From a virus: DNA of 21,454 nt. How positions within the stretch are numbered: position 1 is the stretch's first letter; each line of letters begins with the position of its first letter. The stretch is taken from IMG/VR virus record IMGVR_UViG_3300042384_000061, positions 1 to 21,454 of that record; one strand, 5' to 3'. Of the stretch, positions 15,081 to 21,454 are shown piece by piece. The translations under genes were made by a program, and so were the position numbers. The notes below the pieces were generated by a model, which worked only from the letters and a program-made list of their open reading frames with translations, had not been told where the DNA came from and did no database searches.

Positions 15081-15896
15081 TTATAGTGTGAATGTAATTA
15101 TAACGTACCCGCCTGTGGGCACTGTTACTGTTATAGGCGAAGTATCATAAACTGTATAGTAGCTTGTATAATAACTTGTAAAGCTTCCAAGCGTTGGGGG
15201 TATTGCAGTTGCAGCGCCGCCTACACCTCCTGGTAATGATACTCCAAATATATTAAAGGTAGATCCGGTATTTGTAGTACCTGCATTTGTTCCGGTGTTT
15301 CCTGAAACGTAATTCCCCGGAACGTAATTTCCTGGGTCGTAATTGCCCGGAACGTAATTGCCCGGTTGATAATATGCTGGCACATTACCGTAAAGTTGTC
15401 CCGCCCCAGGAGTTCCGACTGCATACGGACTAGATGGAGTAGTACCACCATTGCCTGGCATGTTATACCCGCCCATTGTATTAACACTACTCGGATACGG
15501 AGAATAATATGCATAAAAGTTATAATATGTAACAGACTGGGTAACTACATTATAATACCAACTCCAATTTCCCGGAGGCCCAGAAGCATCAGCATACCAG
15601 GTACTTGGACTCCAGTTTACATAATAAACTCCGACTTGTACACCGTTTTGCGCTGCATTAGTAGATCCAGGATTAGTATACGAGTTATTAACAGCTGGAT
15701 TTGTATATCCAGAATTAGTATACGAATTGTCGTAAAAGTTTCCAGGAATATAAGTTCCTACCCCACCGGCTCCGGATATGAAAATACGTTGTTTTCCGTA
15801 TCTAGGATTATAAGTTCCGGACGAATTAATAGTAACTGGAGTCATATCAGCAGGAGTTATTTCACGAATTAACTTCCCAAAAAATTTGCCAATCAT
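15081..15896 (-). CDS. Tyr/Pro/Gly/Asn-rich repeat protein, likely virion or fibre component
   Basis: 271 aa. No known enzyme domain. The N-terminus (MIGKFFGKLIREITPADMTP) leads into INSSGTYNPRYGKQRIFISGAGGVG. The middle is strongly biased to Tyr, Asn, Gly, Pro, Ser and Thr. The Pro-Gly-Asn motif occurs seven times (Pro at 51, 108, 147, 178, 183, 188 and 193); the last four form a pentapeptide run x-PGNY. Other repeats are YTNSGYTNPAV and SYTNPGSTN. The C-terminus is SYYTSYYTVYDTSPITVTVPTGGYVIITFTL, likely beta strands. The low-complexity composition and position between a tail fibre and the 2OG oxygenase suggest a secreted-like or virion-surface structural protein. GGAG lies 11 nt before ATG 15896. 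Confidence 0.8.
   Translation of the reverse strand: MIGKFFGKLIREITPADMTPVTINSSGTYNPRYGKQRIFISGAGGVGTYIPGNFYDNSYTNSGYTNPAVNNSYTNPGSTNAAQNGVQVGVYYVNWSPSTWYADASGPPGNWSWYYNVVTQSVTYYNFYAYYSPYPSSVNTMGGYNMPGNGGTTPSSPYAVGTPGAGQLYGNVPAYYQPGNYVPGNYDPGNYVPGNYVSGNTGTNAGTTNTGSTFNIFGVSLPGGVGGAATAIPPTLGSFTSYYTSYYTVYDTSPITVTVPTGGYVIITFTL
15306..15380 (-). repeat. Five 15-bp tandem units encoding x-PGNY repeats
   Basis: Units of 15 bp start at 15306, 15321, 15336, 15351 and 15366 (plus-strand pattern like AACGTAATTGCCCGG). The first four are close copies and the fifth is more diverged. The length is in frame, so unit number can change without a frameshift. Confidence 0.85.
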
Positions 15897-15898
15897 GG

Positions 15899-16606
15899 TT
15901 ATCTAACTCCATACATTGATAAACTTCCGGCAAACGTTGTACCGCCATCTGTTGTAAAAAATGTCCAAACATCATAACCCCCGGTACCAATTGCAGTCAA
16001 TGTGGCAGGAGGAATTGCACCATTTGGCCATTTAACATTACCTGCGACTCCTGCACGTTGCCACGTTAAACTAGAAATTGCTACGTTGTTTTTAACAATA
16101 ACATTTATTGAGAATATGTTTGTACTAATCATTGTAGCAGGAGTGCCAGTAAAATTAAAAGTTTTTGCTTGACTAGCAGTAGTATCACATGTAATAATTA
16201 TTGTTGACGTAGTAGTTGTAGTTAAATCAATAGTAAGGGTAGTTGCAGTACTTGATAGTGTAGTAGTTGGTTCTGTTATGCTAATAACACCACTACCGTT
16301 AATTGTAATAGTAGTTCCGTCAACTTTTACACCACCTAATTGTGTAGTACTTGCAGTTGCTAACCCAATTGTACCTGATGAATTAGAAATACCACTAGTT
16401 CCAACTACTGGTATAATTACACCACCTAATGTTGTTGTAGTTGTAGCAATTAATGAGTATGTGTTTGCACCACTAATAACACCAGTTGATGGATTAATTG
16501 TAATAGTAGTTCCGTCAACTTTTACACCACCTAGTATTGAATTGCTAGCAATTGTTAATGGAGTGCTACTACCAGTTCTTAACAGTGCTGATAAATTTTT
16601 TGACAT
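15899..16606 (-). CDS. Tail fibre protein with LGGVKVDGTTITINGSG repeats
   Basis: 235 aa. The N-terminus MSKNLSALLRTGSSTP belongs to a signature shared with three other proteins in this region. Then come repeated beta modules: ILGGVKVDGTTITINPSTGVIS (24-45) and QLGGVKVDGTTITINGSGVIS (89-109), with a LGGVIIPVVGTSGISNSSGTI linker between. The C-terminal domain (about 117-235) is Thr-rich then ends GYDVWTFFTTDGGTTFAGSLSMYGVR, a beta-rich terminus seen in marine phage fibres. The repeat type is common in phage tail fibres, which bind the host surface. AAGGAA lies before ATG 16606, and an exact TATAAATA is at 16648-16641. The AAGGAAACTAAATG leader is identical to that of the 298-aa fibre, hinting at duplication. 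Confidence 0.85.
   Translation of the reverse strand: MSKNLSALLRTGSSTPLTIASNSILGGVKVDGTTITINPSTGVISGANTYSLIATTTTTLGGVIIPVVGTSGISNSSGTIGLATASTTQLGGVKVDGTTITINGSGVISITEPTTTLSSTATTLTIDLTTTTTSTIIITCDTTASQAKTFNFTGTPATMISTNIFSINVIVKNNVAISSLTWQRAGVAGNVKWPNGAIPPATLTAIGTGGYDVWTFFTTDGGTTFAGSLSMYGVR
16281..16363 (-). repeat. Fibre module repeat, copy 1 (partner 20171-20253)
   Basis: DNA encoding the LGGVKVDGTTITINGSG module. It is closely similar at base level to 20171-20253 in the 715-aa fibre; the first 29 bp of the two copies are identical on the plus strand and the rest differ at scattered sites. Confidence 0.8.
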
Positions 16607-16640
16607 TTAGTTTCCTTGTATGATTAGTCAAATAATAAAC

Positions 16641-16648
16641 TATTTATA
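16641..16648 (-). promoter_or_regulatory. T4-type late promoter for the fibre-accessory operon
   Basis: Exact TATAAATA on the minus strand, 35 nt upstream of ATG 16606. Predicted start near 16635 gives a leader of about 29 nt with AAGGAA. It would drive the fibre, repeat protein, oxygenase and the two paralogues. Confidence 0.8.
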
Positions 16649-16652
16649 ACTA

Positions 16653-16901
16653 TCACAGTGCTTGAATTTGCTTAGTTAAAAGTTCAATCTGTGCAATAAG
16701 TTCTTCTTTAGTTGGTTGAACAGGCGTATCATCGATTAGTGCTTCAATTGGTCTTTCATCTATAAAGTTTCCATCCAAATAAACCCAACCAATACACACT
16801 TCTTTTTCAGCCGCTACCCATCCGTTTTGTAATGCATATTCTGCATCTGCTTCAACAGTGTTTACAACATTGCCGTTTTCGATTACTGCATAATGTGCCA
16901 T
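16653..16901 (-). CDS. Small YAxIxN protein, possible fibre-assembly factor
   Basis: 82 aa from ATG 16901. An alternative TTG at 16925 has no ribosome site, while GGGGG lies 7 nt before ATG 16901. N-terminal MAHYAVIENGNVVNTVEAD, a middle with NGWVAAEKEVCIGWVYLDGNFI, and a C-terminal heptad-like helix TKEELIAQIELLTKQIQAL. This layout, an N-terminal beta sheet and a short coiled coil, is common in small phage proteins encoded next to tail fibres, some annotated as fibre-assembly proteins. It follows the 298-aa fibre by 13 nt. The 127-aa gene at 17830-18213 has the same N-terminal pattern. Chaperone function is a guess. Confidence 0.75.
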   Translation of the reverse strand: MAHYAVIENGNVVNTVEADAEYALQNGWVAAEKEVCIGWVYLDGNFIDERPIEALIDDTPVQPTKEELIAQIELLTKQIQAL

Positions 16902-16914
16902 ATCTCTACCCCCG

Positions 16915-17811
16915 TTAATATTCAATTACTACAATGCCAGCAGCACCTGAGCCGCCTGAACCGTTTGATCCCGGACCGCCACCGCCACTACCGGAATTCG
17001 TCGCAGCAGTTTGCCCATTAGAAGTTCCTTGACCTGGATTAGCATTTCCTCCGCCGCCTGCGCCTCCCCATATCGAGTTCCCTCCTGGGCCTCCGCCAAC
17101 TTGAATGGAGCCCGATCCTAGGATTCCTGTGCCACCACCACCGCTAATGTTTAGGTCACCGCCGGATGCTGCACCTCCCGCACCGGCAACAAAAGTACCG
17201 CTGCTTGCTCCTCCTCCACCGGTTAACGTAGTTGTAGAGTAAGTAAAACTGCTAGCTCCACCAGCGGCGCTTCCTCCTCCGCCTGCGCCAATAGTAATTG
17301 TTGCTGTTCCACTGCTCAATGTAACAACCTTAATTGCTGTACCACCGGCGGAGCCACTAGCACCACCATTACCGCTGCTCCCACTAGAGGCGCCACCGGC
17401 ACCACCGCCGGTAACAGTCACTTTACACTTAGTAACTCCTGCAGGGACTGACCACGTTCCAGAAGAAGTGAATACAACTAGATTAGAAAAACCACCACTT
17501 GCTGGAGCACTAGATGCCCATGTAGTGCCGTTAGATACTAACACGTTACCAGATGTGCCCGGAGCAACCGCAGCAAAATAATCCGTTCCGGCAACCGCAT
17601 TCGCTAACGCGCCACCTAAATTTGCTTTCAATAACGATGTTCCTGTCGGTGGCGCTAGGTAATCTGTTCCGGCAGATGCAGCAGTAACTGCTCCTGTTCC
17701 GTTACCTCTTAAAACACCTGTAAGTGTAGTTGCGCCAGTACCGCCGTATGTAATAGGCAATGGATTACTTCCAGATCCTGCTCGTATTATATTTGAAAGA
17801 TTTTTTGCCAT
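16915..17811 (-). CDS. Tail fibre/adhesin with glycine-rich C-terminal half
   Basis: 298 aa. N-terminal signature MAKNLSNIIRAGSGSNPLP, then repeats typical of phage fibres: GVLRGNGTGAVTAASAGTDY (32-51) and ALANAVAGTDYFAAV (68-82). From about 110, VVFTSSGTWSVPAGVTKCKVTVTGGG begins a Gly-rich domain that fills the C-terminal half and closes with AAGIVVIEY. Such domains start with 'FTSSGTWxVPxGV' and can form polyglycine-II-like bundles, as in the gp38 adhesin of phage S16, with loops that contact the receptor. Here it is fused to a fibre shaft. GC content rises locally because of the GGN codons. AAGGAA lies before ATG 17811. Confidence 0.85.
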   Translation of the reverse strand: MAKNLSNIIRAGSGSNPLPITYGGTGATTLTGVLRGNGTGAVTAASAGTDYLAPPTGTSLLKANLGGALANAVAGTDYFAAVAPGTSGNVLVSNGTTWASSAPASGGFSNLVVFTSSGTWSVPAGVTKCKVTVTGGGAGGASSGSSGNGGASGSAGGTAIKVVTLSSGTATITIGAGGGGSAAGGASSFTYSTTTLTGGGGASSGTFVAGAGGAASGGDLNISGGGGTGILGSGSIQVGGGPGGNSIWGGAGGGGNANPGQGTSNGQTAATNSGSGGGGPGSNGSGGSGAAGIVVIEY

Positions 17812-17829
17812 TTAGTTTCCTTTTCTATA

Positions 17830-18213
17830 TTATGCTAAAATTTTATCAATCGACTCTTGTGAAATAGAACCACTGTCGACTAGCAGTTGTAGCCATTGTT
17901 CTGCATCGGCAACAAGTAACGGAGTTGAAAATTCAACTTTTACAGTCGTGATTTCATCGGTTTTGTTATTGTCCCATTTGATCTTTTCAGCAAGTGTTAG
18001 TGCATTGCGGATGTCGTCTAAGGATAAGCGTTTTGGTAGCGTTTCTGGTACAACAGGTGCGGGAGGAATGAAAACGCCGTTAAGATACTCGTCACCAATG
18101 TTTGCTGTATCTGATTTAACAAGCACCCAATCGCTAGGCATCAAATGTACATCTTCATCACGCAAAACGATAGTGTTTTCTACTTTTGAATTTAATATTT
18201 TTGCGTATCTCAT
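17830..18213 (-). CDS. Small YAxIxN protein of the fibre region
   Basis: 127 aa from ATG 18213. The frame is open 24 bp further to a TTG, but GGAG precedes ATG 18213 and the start overlaps the upstream stop as TAATG. N-terminal MRYAKILNSKVENTIVLRDED, then IGDEYLNGVFIPPAP, and a C-terminal helical part (LSLDDIRNALTLAEKIKWDNN, DAEQWLQLLVDSGSISQES). The first half has the same pattern as the 82-aa gene downstream ('YAxIxNxxVxNTxxxxDE'). It is coupled to the glycine-rich protein upstream, so a role in its folding, trimerisation or attachment is plausible but unproven. Tail-fibre-assembly-like is the best guess. Confidence 0.78.
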   Translation of the reverse strand: MRYAKILNSKVENTIVLRDEDVHLMPSDWVLVKSDTANIGDEYLNGVFIPPAPVVPETLPKRLSLDDIRNALTLAEKIKWDNNKTDEITTVKVEFSTPLLVADAEQWLQLLVDSGSISQESIDKILA

Positions 18214-18890
18214 TACTCTCTCCAAAAAATAAGGCAATACCCACCAGTACCTGCGGTAATGTTAATAAATGAATTACTAGAACTAGATTGGTTACTTACC
18301 CCTCTAGCGCCTTGACCGCCGTATCCAAAAGCATTATTTAAAGGTGAGCTTCCGCCAGTACCTCCTATAACATATAAAGACTCTGTTTGTCCAGCGGTTA
18401 GAATAAACCCGTTAGAGCCTGTAGCTCCGTTATTCCCTCCAAGGCCGCCAAGTCCTCCAAAACCACGATATACGTTACCATTAACTTGAAAGAAATCACC
18501 ATATCCTCCACCAGTTCCGCCGGAAGCGGATAAAGACACGCCTGTACCTGTAACTGTAGACGTTCCTCCTGTAGCGCCTCCTGCGCCAGCAGAAGTAGCT
18601 GCTGCGCCCCCTGAGCCTAAAGATACGGTTAAATTTGACGTAATTTGAACAATTGCAGTGGTTAAATATCCACTGCCTCCACCGCCTCCAGCGCCGCCAG
18701 TTAGTTTAGTAGTATCTTGTCCATAACCGCCAGAACCTCCACCACCTCCGCCGCCAAGCAGAACAACCATACATTCAGTCACTGTAACAGATGGCCGCGT
18801 CCATGTACCGCTGCTAGTAAATGTTTGAGAACGATTCCACCCGCCGCCAGCACCGCCGGCACCTAATAATGTACTCATTAGTAAACTCAT
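18213..18890 (-). CDS. Glycine-rich adhesin-like fibre tip protein
   Basis: 225 aa. After MSLLMSTLLGAGGAGGGWNR it goes straight into SQTFTSSGTWTRPSVTVTEC and a glycine-rich domain (runs of up to seven Gly) ending GTGGYCLIFWRE. This is the same domain type as the C-terminal half of the 298-aa fibre, but without its shaft repeats. By analogy with gp38-like adhesins, it could cap a fibre and set receptor specificity. Low-complexity glycine repeats can expand and contract, giving variation. It lies 13 nt after the 715-aa fibre; AGGAT precedes ATG 18890. The N-terminal 'MSLLMSTLL' resembles the starts of the neighbouring fibres. Confidence 0.83.
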   Translation of the reverse strand: MSLLMSTLLGAGGAGGGWNRSQTFTSSGTWTRPSVTVTECMVVLLGGGGGGGSGGYGQDTTKLTGGAGGGGGSGYLTTAIVQITSNLTVSLGSGGAAATSAGAGGATGGTSTVTGTGVSLSASGGTGGGYGDFFQVNGNVYRGFGGLGGLGGNNGATGSNGFILTAGQTESLYVIGGTGGSSPLNNAFGYGGQGARGVSNQSSSSNSFINITAGTGGYCLIFWRE

Positions 18891-18903
18891 ATGTTAAATC
18901 CTA

Positions 18904-21051
18904 TTAAAAAAGTATTATCCAACCTCTAGTGCTATCGGTGTAGACTAGAGTGGCGTTTCTATTTGATACATTCAGCACTAAATCCTGGACTGTTCCTAGT
19001 ATTTTATTACCATTTGATGCAATTGTAAGATTACTTGTTGCAAATGTACCGGCATAATCAGCAATGACTATTGTATTGCTAGCAGCCGGAGAGGCAGGTA
19101 ATGTAATAGTAAATGTTCCGCCAGACGTATTTGCTAAAATATGATCTCCTGCTACAGCAGGATTGTATGTTGTATTTTTTATAACCCATGTAACAGCTGG
19201 CATATAATCAACACCAGCAGTAGCTGCAGTTAATGCATTTGCACCATTACCTTTAACTAATCCGCTAATTGTGCCGATCGGAGCTTGATAATCGGTACCT
19301 GCAACCGCGTTAGTTAATGTATTGCCAGTACCTTTAGTTAACCCGCTTAGTGTAATAGATGTTGTTACGTTTCCTAATAAGCAGTAAGGAGCTTGTAATA
19401 CTTTCCAGTTAGATGTACTTAGATTATATACTAGAGAAACATAAGTTCCATTAACATCTAACAATAATGATGTGTCATTTTCGACTGTTTTGCCAATACC
19501 AGGTAAAACAGTTAAGTTATTTGTAAGAAAAGATCCAGCACTTGCTACATCTACAAAATTAACAATACTTCCATCAATTGGATTTGACGGCAATGTTACT
19601 GAGAATGCAGCAGTTGTTGTATCACATCTTACTAGGTCGTTCACTGATGCAACATATCCATTAGTAGTTATAATACTAGTAGAACTAATACCGGTTCCGA
19701 GTGGAGTTTCTAATATTCTCCAATTACTGTTAACGTCGTTATAAACTAATGCTATATAAGAACCGGCTATATCAAGTATTAGTGATGCGGTATCGTCTTC
19801 TATTTGTTTAGAACCAGCAACTAATATTGTTAAATTATTAACAGCAAACATTTTGTGAGTATCGATTACGCCTACAATGTCACCGTCTACTGGATTACTA
19901 GGTAATGTAATTGAAAATGCACCTGCGGTAGTATTACATCTAACAAGATCGTTTGCTTTAGCAATATATCCATTACTAGTTTGTATTGCAGTTGGGCTCA
20001 ATCCTCCGCCAACTGCACCCCATGCACTACCATAATAACCTTCAAATTTTCCAAGGCTCGTATTAAATCTTAAATTACCTTGAGTAGCAGTTGGTCTTGA
20101 TGCAGTATCACCTGTTGGAATCGTTAATGAAGTTCCGATAGATAATCCAGTTGTAAACGATGACACTACACTAATAACACCACTACCGTTAATTGTAATT
20201 GTACTATTGTCAACTTTAACACCACCTAGTTGTGTATTACTAGCAACTGCTAGGCTAATAGTTCCGCTAGTATTAGTTATTCCACTTGTGCTAACTGCTG
20301 GAACAATTACAGTTCCTAAGGTAGAAGTAGTTGATGCAGGTAATGAACTTCCATTTACGCTAATTATGCCACTGCCATTAATTGTAATAGTAGTACCATC
20401 AACTTTTACACCCCCTAATACCGAGGTACTTGACGTCGGTAATGTATATGTGGTACTGAGAACGCCTGATCCGTTAATATCTAGCCCGCTACCAACTTTT
20501 ACACCCCCTAATATTGTACTACTTGCAATCGGTACTGAACCAAGTTTGCTATTAAAAGTAACCCAATCTGCTGTACTTAAAACACCTCTAACAGTACTCG
20601 ATGCGGTTGGAATATTTAACGTAATAACAGGAGTGCTTGATCCATTTGTGACAGAAGACGACACATCAGTGCCATTAGAGCCAATAGATAATGCAGATAC
20701 GTTAGTAACGGTGCCACCGGTCGGAGTTTGCCAGATTGCAGTAGTTGCGCTAGTTGCAGTTAGCATTTGACCGGTCGTTGGTGCAGTTGCAGTCGAGATA
20801 CTTATTGTAGACGACGATGTTTTTAATCCATATGCAATTGCATTAGTACATGACAACAAGTCACCACTTATTGGATTTCCTAATGCGCCGTTTGGAGCTA
20901 TAAAATCTACTCCTATTTGTGCTGCAGTAAATGCTGCTGTACCATTACCTTTTACTAAACCAGCGATCGATGTAACTCCGGTACCCCCGAGTGATACCGG
21001 AGTTACCACAGTGATTGTTGTTCTTAGTAAATTTGAAAGAATTAATGACAT
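18904..21051 (-). CDS. Large repetitive tail fibre protein
   Basis: 715 aa from ATG 21051; a TTG one codon earlier is less likely because AAGGAA is well spaced for 21051. N-terminal MSLILSNLLRTTI, then SLGGTGVTSIAGLVKGNGTA (20-40), a STADWVTFNSKLG motif, LGGVKVDGTTITINGSG-type shaft repeats (about 181-295), an LRFNTSLGKFEGYYGSAW module, and three copies of a roughly 90-residue beta module (about 357-450, 462-556 and 627-715) with the pattern 'TxxAFSxTLPSNPxDGxIV...NNLTI...LVYN...SNWxxL'. The 'GLVKGNG..TAA.AGVDY' repeat recurs near 598-620. It likely forms a long trimeric fibre. An exact TATAAATA is at 21089-21082. Confidence 0.85.
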   Translation of the reverse strand: MSLILSNLLRTTITVVTPVSLGGTGVTSIAGLVKGNGTAAFTAAQIGVDFIAPNGALGNPISGDLLSCTNAIAYGLKTSSSTISISTATAPTTGQMLTATSATTAIWQTPTGGTVTNVSALSIGSNGTDVSSSVTNGSSTPVITLNIPTASSTVRGVLSTADWVTFNSKLGSVPIASSTILGGVKVGSGLDINGSGVLSTTYTLPTSSTSVLGGVKVDGTTITINGSGIISVNGSSLPASTTSTLGTVIVPAVSTSGITNTSGTISLAVASNTQLGGVKVDNSTITINGSGVISVVSSFTTGLSIGTSLTIPTGDTASRPTATQGNLRFNTSLGKFEGYYGSAWGAVGGGLSPTAIQTSNGYIAKANDLVRCNTTAGAFSITLPSNPVDGDIVGVIDTHKMFAVNNLTILVAGSKQIEDDTASLILDIAGSYIALVYNDVNSNWRILETPLGTGISSTSIITTNGYVASVNDLVRCDTTTAAFSVTLPSNPIDGSIVNFVDVASAGSFLTNNLTVLPGIGKTVENDTSLLLDVNGTYVSLVYNLSTSNWKVLQAPYCLLGNVTTSITLSGLTKGTGNTLTNAVAGTDYQAPIGTISGLVKGNGANALTAATAGVDYMPAVTWVIKNTTYNPAVAGDHILANTSGGTFTITLPASPAASNTIVIADYAGTFATSNLTIASNGNKILGTVQDLVLNVSNRNATLVYTDSTRGWIILF
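20171..20253 (-). repeat. Fibre module repeat, copy 2 (partner 16281-16363)
   Basis: Second copy of the LGGVKVD...TITINGSG coding segment. It begins with 29 bp identical to the first copy about 3.9 kb away and then diverges at scattered sites, mostly synonymous or conservative. Confidence 0.8.
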
Positions 21052-21070
21052 CAATTGTTCCTTGTTTTGA

Positions 21071-21094
21071 TTAACTATAAGTATTTATAGTTAA
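21071..21094. repeat. 10-bp perfect inverted repeat over the late promoter
   Basis: Arms TTAACTATAA (21071-21080) and TTATAGTTAA (21085-21094) with a 4-nt spacer. The repeat covers the promoter box at 21082-21089 and touches the stop codon of the upstream gene. It could act as a hairpin in the upstream mRNA or be chance; it is too AT-rich for a standard terminator. Confidence 0.7.
21082..21089 (-). promoter_or_regulatory. T4-type late promoter for the large fibre operon
   Basis: Exact TATAAATA on the minus strand, 30 nt before ATG 21051. The predicted start near 21076 leaves a leader of about 25 nt containing AAGGAA. Confidence 0.8.
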
Positions 21095-21454
21095 GCCTGC
21101 GCTTCACCCCATCTTAATACAATACTAGCAGGAGTTGCAGTACCGGATACCTTGTACACGTTAATTGCTAACACGTCAGGCCCATTTGGATATGTTCCTC
21201 GTCCGCCTAGTGTAGTATTAGTTAATTCTTTCAAATCAGTTAAATCAAGTACAGAAGTAGATCCTGGAGCACTAATGAACGAAAATACAGTTTCTCCTGG
21301 TAACGCGTACGGAGGTTGTCCAAAAGAAAACGCAATTGTTGTAGCAGCTGCAATACTTGTATTTGAATTTTGTGTAAAGTTAATACGATAATATTGTGTA
21401 CTACCAAATGTTAACGAATTACTAATTGTCTGAACACGCGTTCCGGCCGGAAAG
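21091..21454 (-). CDS. C-terminal part of a virion structural protein (start outside window)
   Basis: Open reading frame from the right window edge to TAA at 21093-21091, 120 residues visible. It contains FPAGTRVQTISNSLTFGSTQ, YYRINFTQ, PPYALPGETVFSFISAPGST, LDLTDLKELTNTTLGGRGTY, PNGPDVLAVNIYKVSGTA and ends LRWGEAQA. I recall closely similar C-terminal domains, ending LRWxEAQA, in large structural proteins of T4-like cyanophages, but cannot say which virion protein. It is probably a beta-sandwich end domain of a baseplate or fibre-related protein. It sits upstream of the fibre cluster and has the same direction. Confidence 0.83.
   Translation of the reverse strand, partial: FPAGTRVQTISNSLTFGSTQYYRINFTQNSNTSIAAATTIAFSFGQPPYALPGETVFSFISAPGSTSVLDLTDLKELTNTTLGGRGTYPNGPDVLAINVYKVSGTATPASIVLRWGEAQA

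Noticed and set aside
16902-16925. TTG start giving an 8-residue longer YAxIxN protein
   Set aside because: No Shine-Dalgarno sequence in front of it; ATG 16901 has GGGGG at a good distance and matches the start of the related 127-aa protein.
1-21454. Diversity-generating retroelement as the source of fibre variation
   Set aside because: No reverse transcriptase, and no template/variable repeat pair with adenine-biased changes was seen; the repeats present are ordinary shared fibre modules.

Overview
The window is a densely packed, AT-rich piece of a T4-like myovirus (contractile-tailed phage) genome, most like the marine and freshwater T4-like phages (cyanophage/pelagiphage type). The basis is recognisable homologues of T4 virion proteins gp4, gp13, gp14, gp15, gp16, gp18 and gp19, a gp1-type dNMP kinase, T4-type late promoters (TATAAATA and close variants), and almost no intergenic space. 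The host cannot be named: no photosynthesis gene, tRNA or integrase is present.

Layout. 1-3516 (minus strand): a head/DNA-packaging and tail-tube operon, read right to left as a tail-tube-fold protein, a small conserved protein, the gp4 head-completion nuclease, the gp16 small terminase, a candidate internal head protein, and a truncated conserved protein at the edge. 3566-3591: a rho-independent terminator. 3611-7624 (minus): gp18 tail sheath (unusually large, about 1121 aa) and gp19 tail tube. 7687-9124 (minus): a dNMP kinase with its own consensus sigma70 promoter, preceded by the gp13-like neck protein. 9140-9161: an inverted-repeat pair of late promoters at the gp13/gp14 divergence point. 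9185-12558 (plus): gp14 neck protein, gp15 sheath terminator and an overlapping Nudix hydrolase. 12571-21454 (minus): a tail-fibre and accessory region with four fibre or adhesin proteins sharing an N-terminal signature, two small YAxIxN proteins between them, a Tyr/Pro/Gly/Asn-rich repeat protein, a 2OG-Fe(II) oxygenase, two tandem paralogues of an unrecognised family, a small C-terminal-helix protein, and the C-terminus of a larger virion protein.

How it works together. Most genes build the neck, contractile tail and fibres late in infection from TATAAATA-type promoters. The dNMP kinase (nucleotide supply) sits in the middle of this late block but has a host-type promoter, so it can be expressed early. 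The fibre region looks modular: repeated sequence in the fibres, duplicated leaders and glycine-rich tips suggest exchange or diversification of receptor-binding proteins. The most speculative but interesting unit is the operon at 12571-15896. There a prolyl-4-hydroxylase-like oxygenase lies 5 nt downstream of a protein carrying seven Pro-Gly-Asn motifs, and is followed by two paralogous proteins of unknown function.

There is no gene-free stretch longer than about 95 bases inside the window. No RNA genes, insertion sequences or CRISPR arrays were seen.
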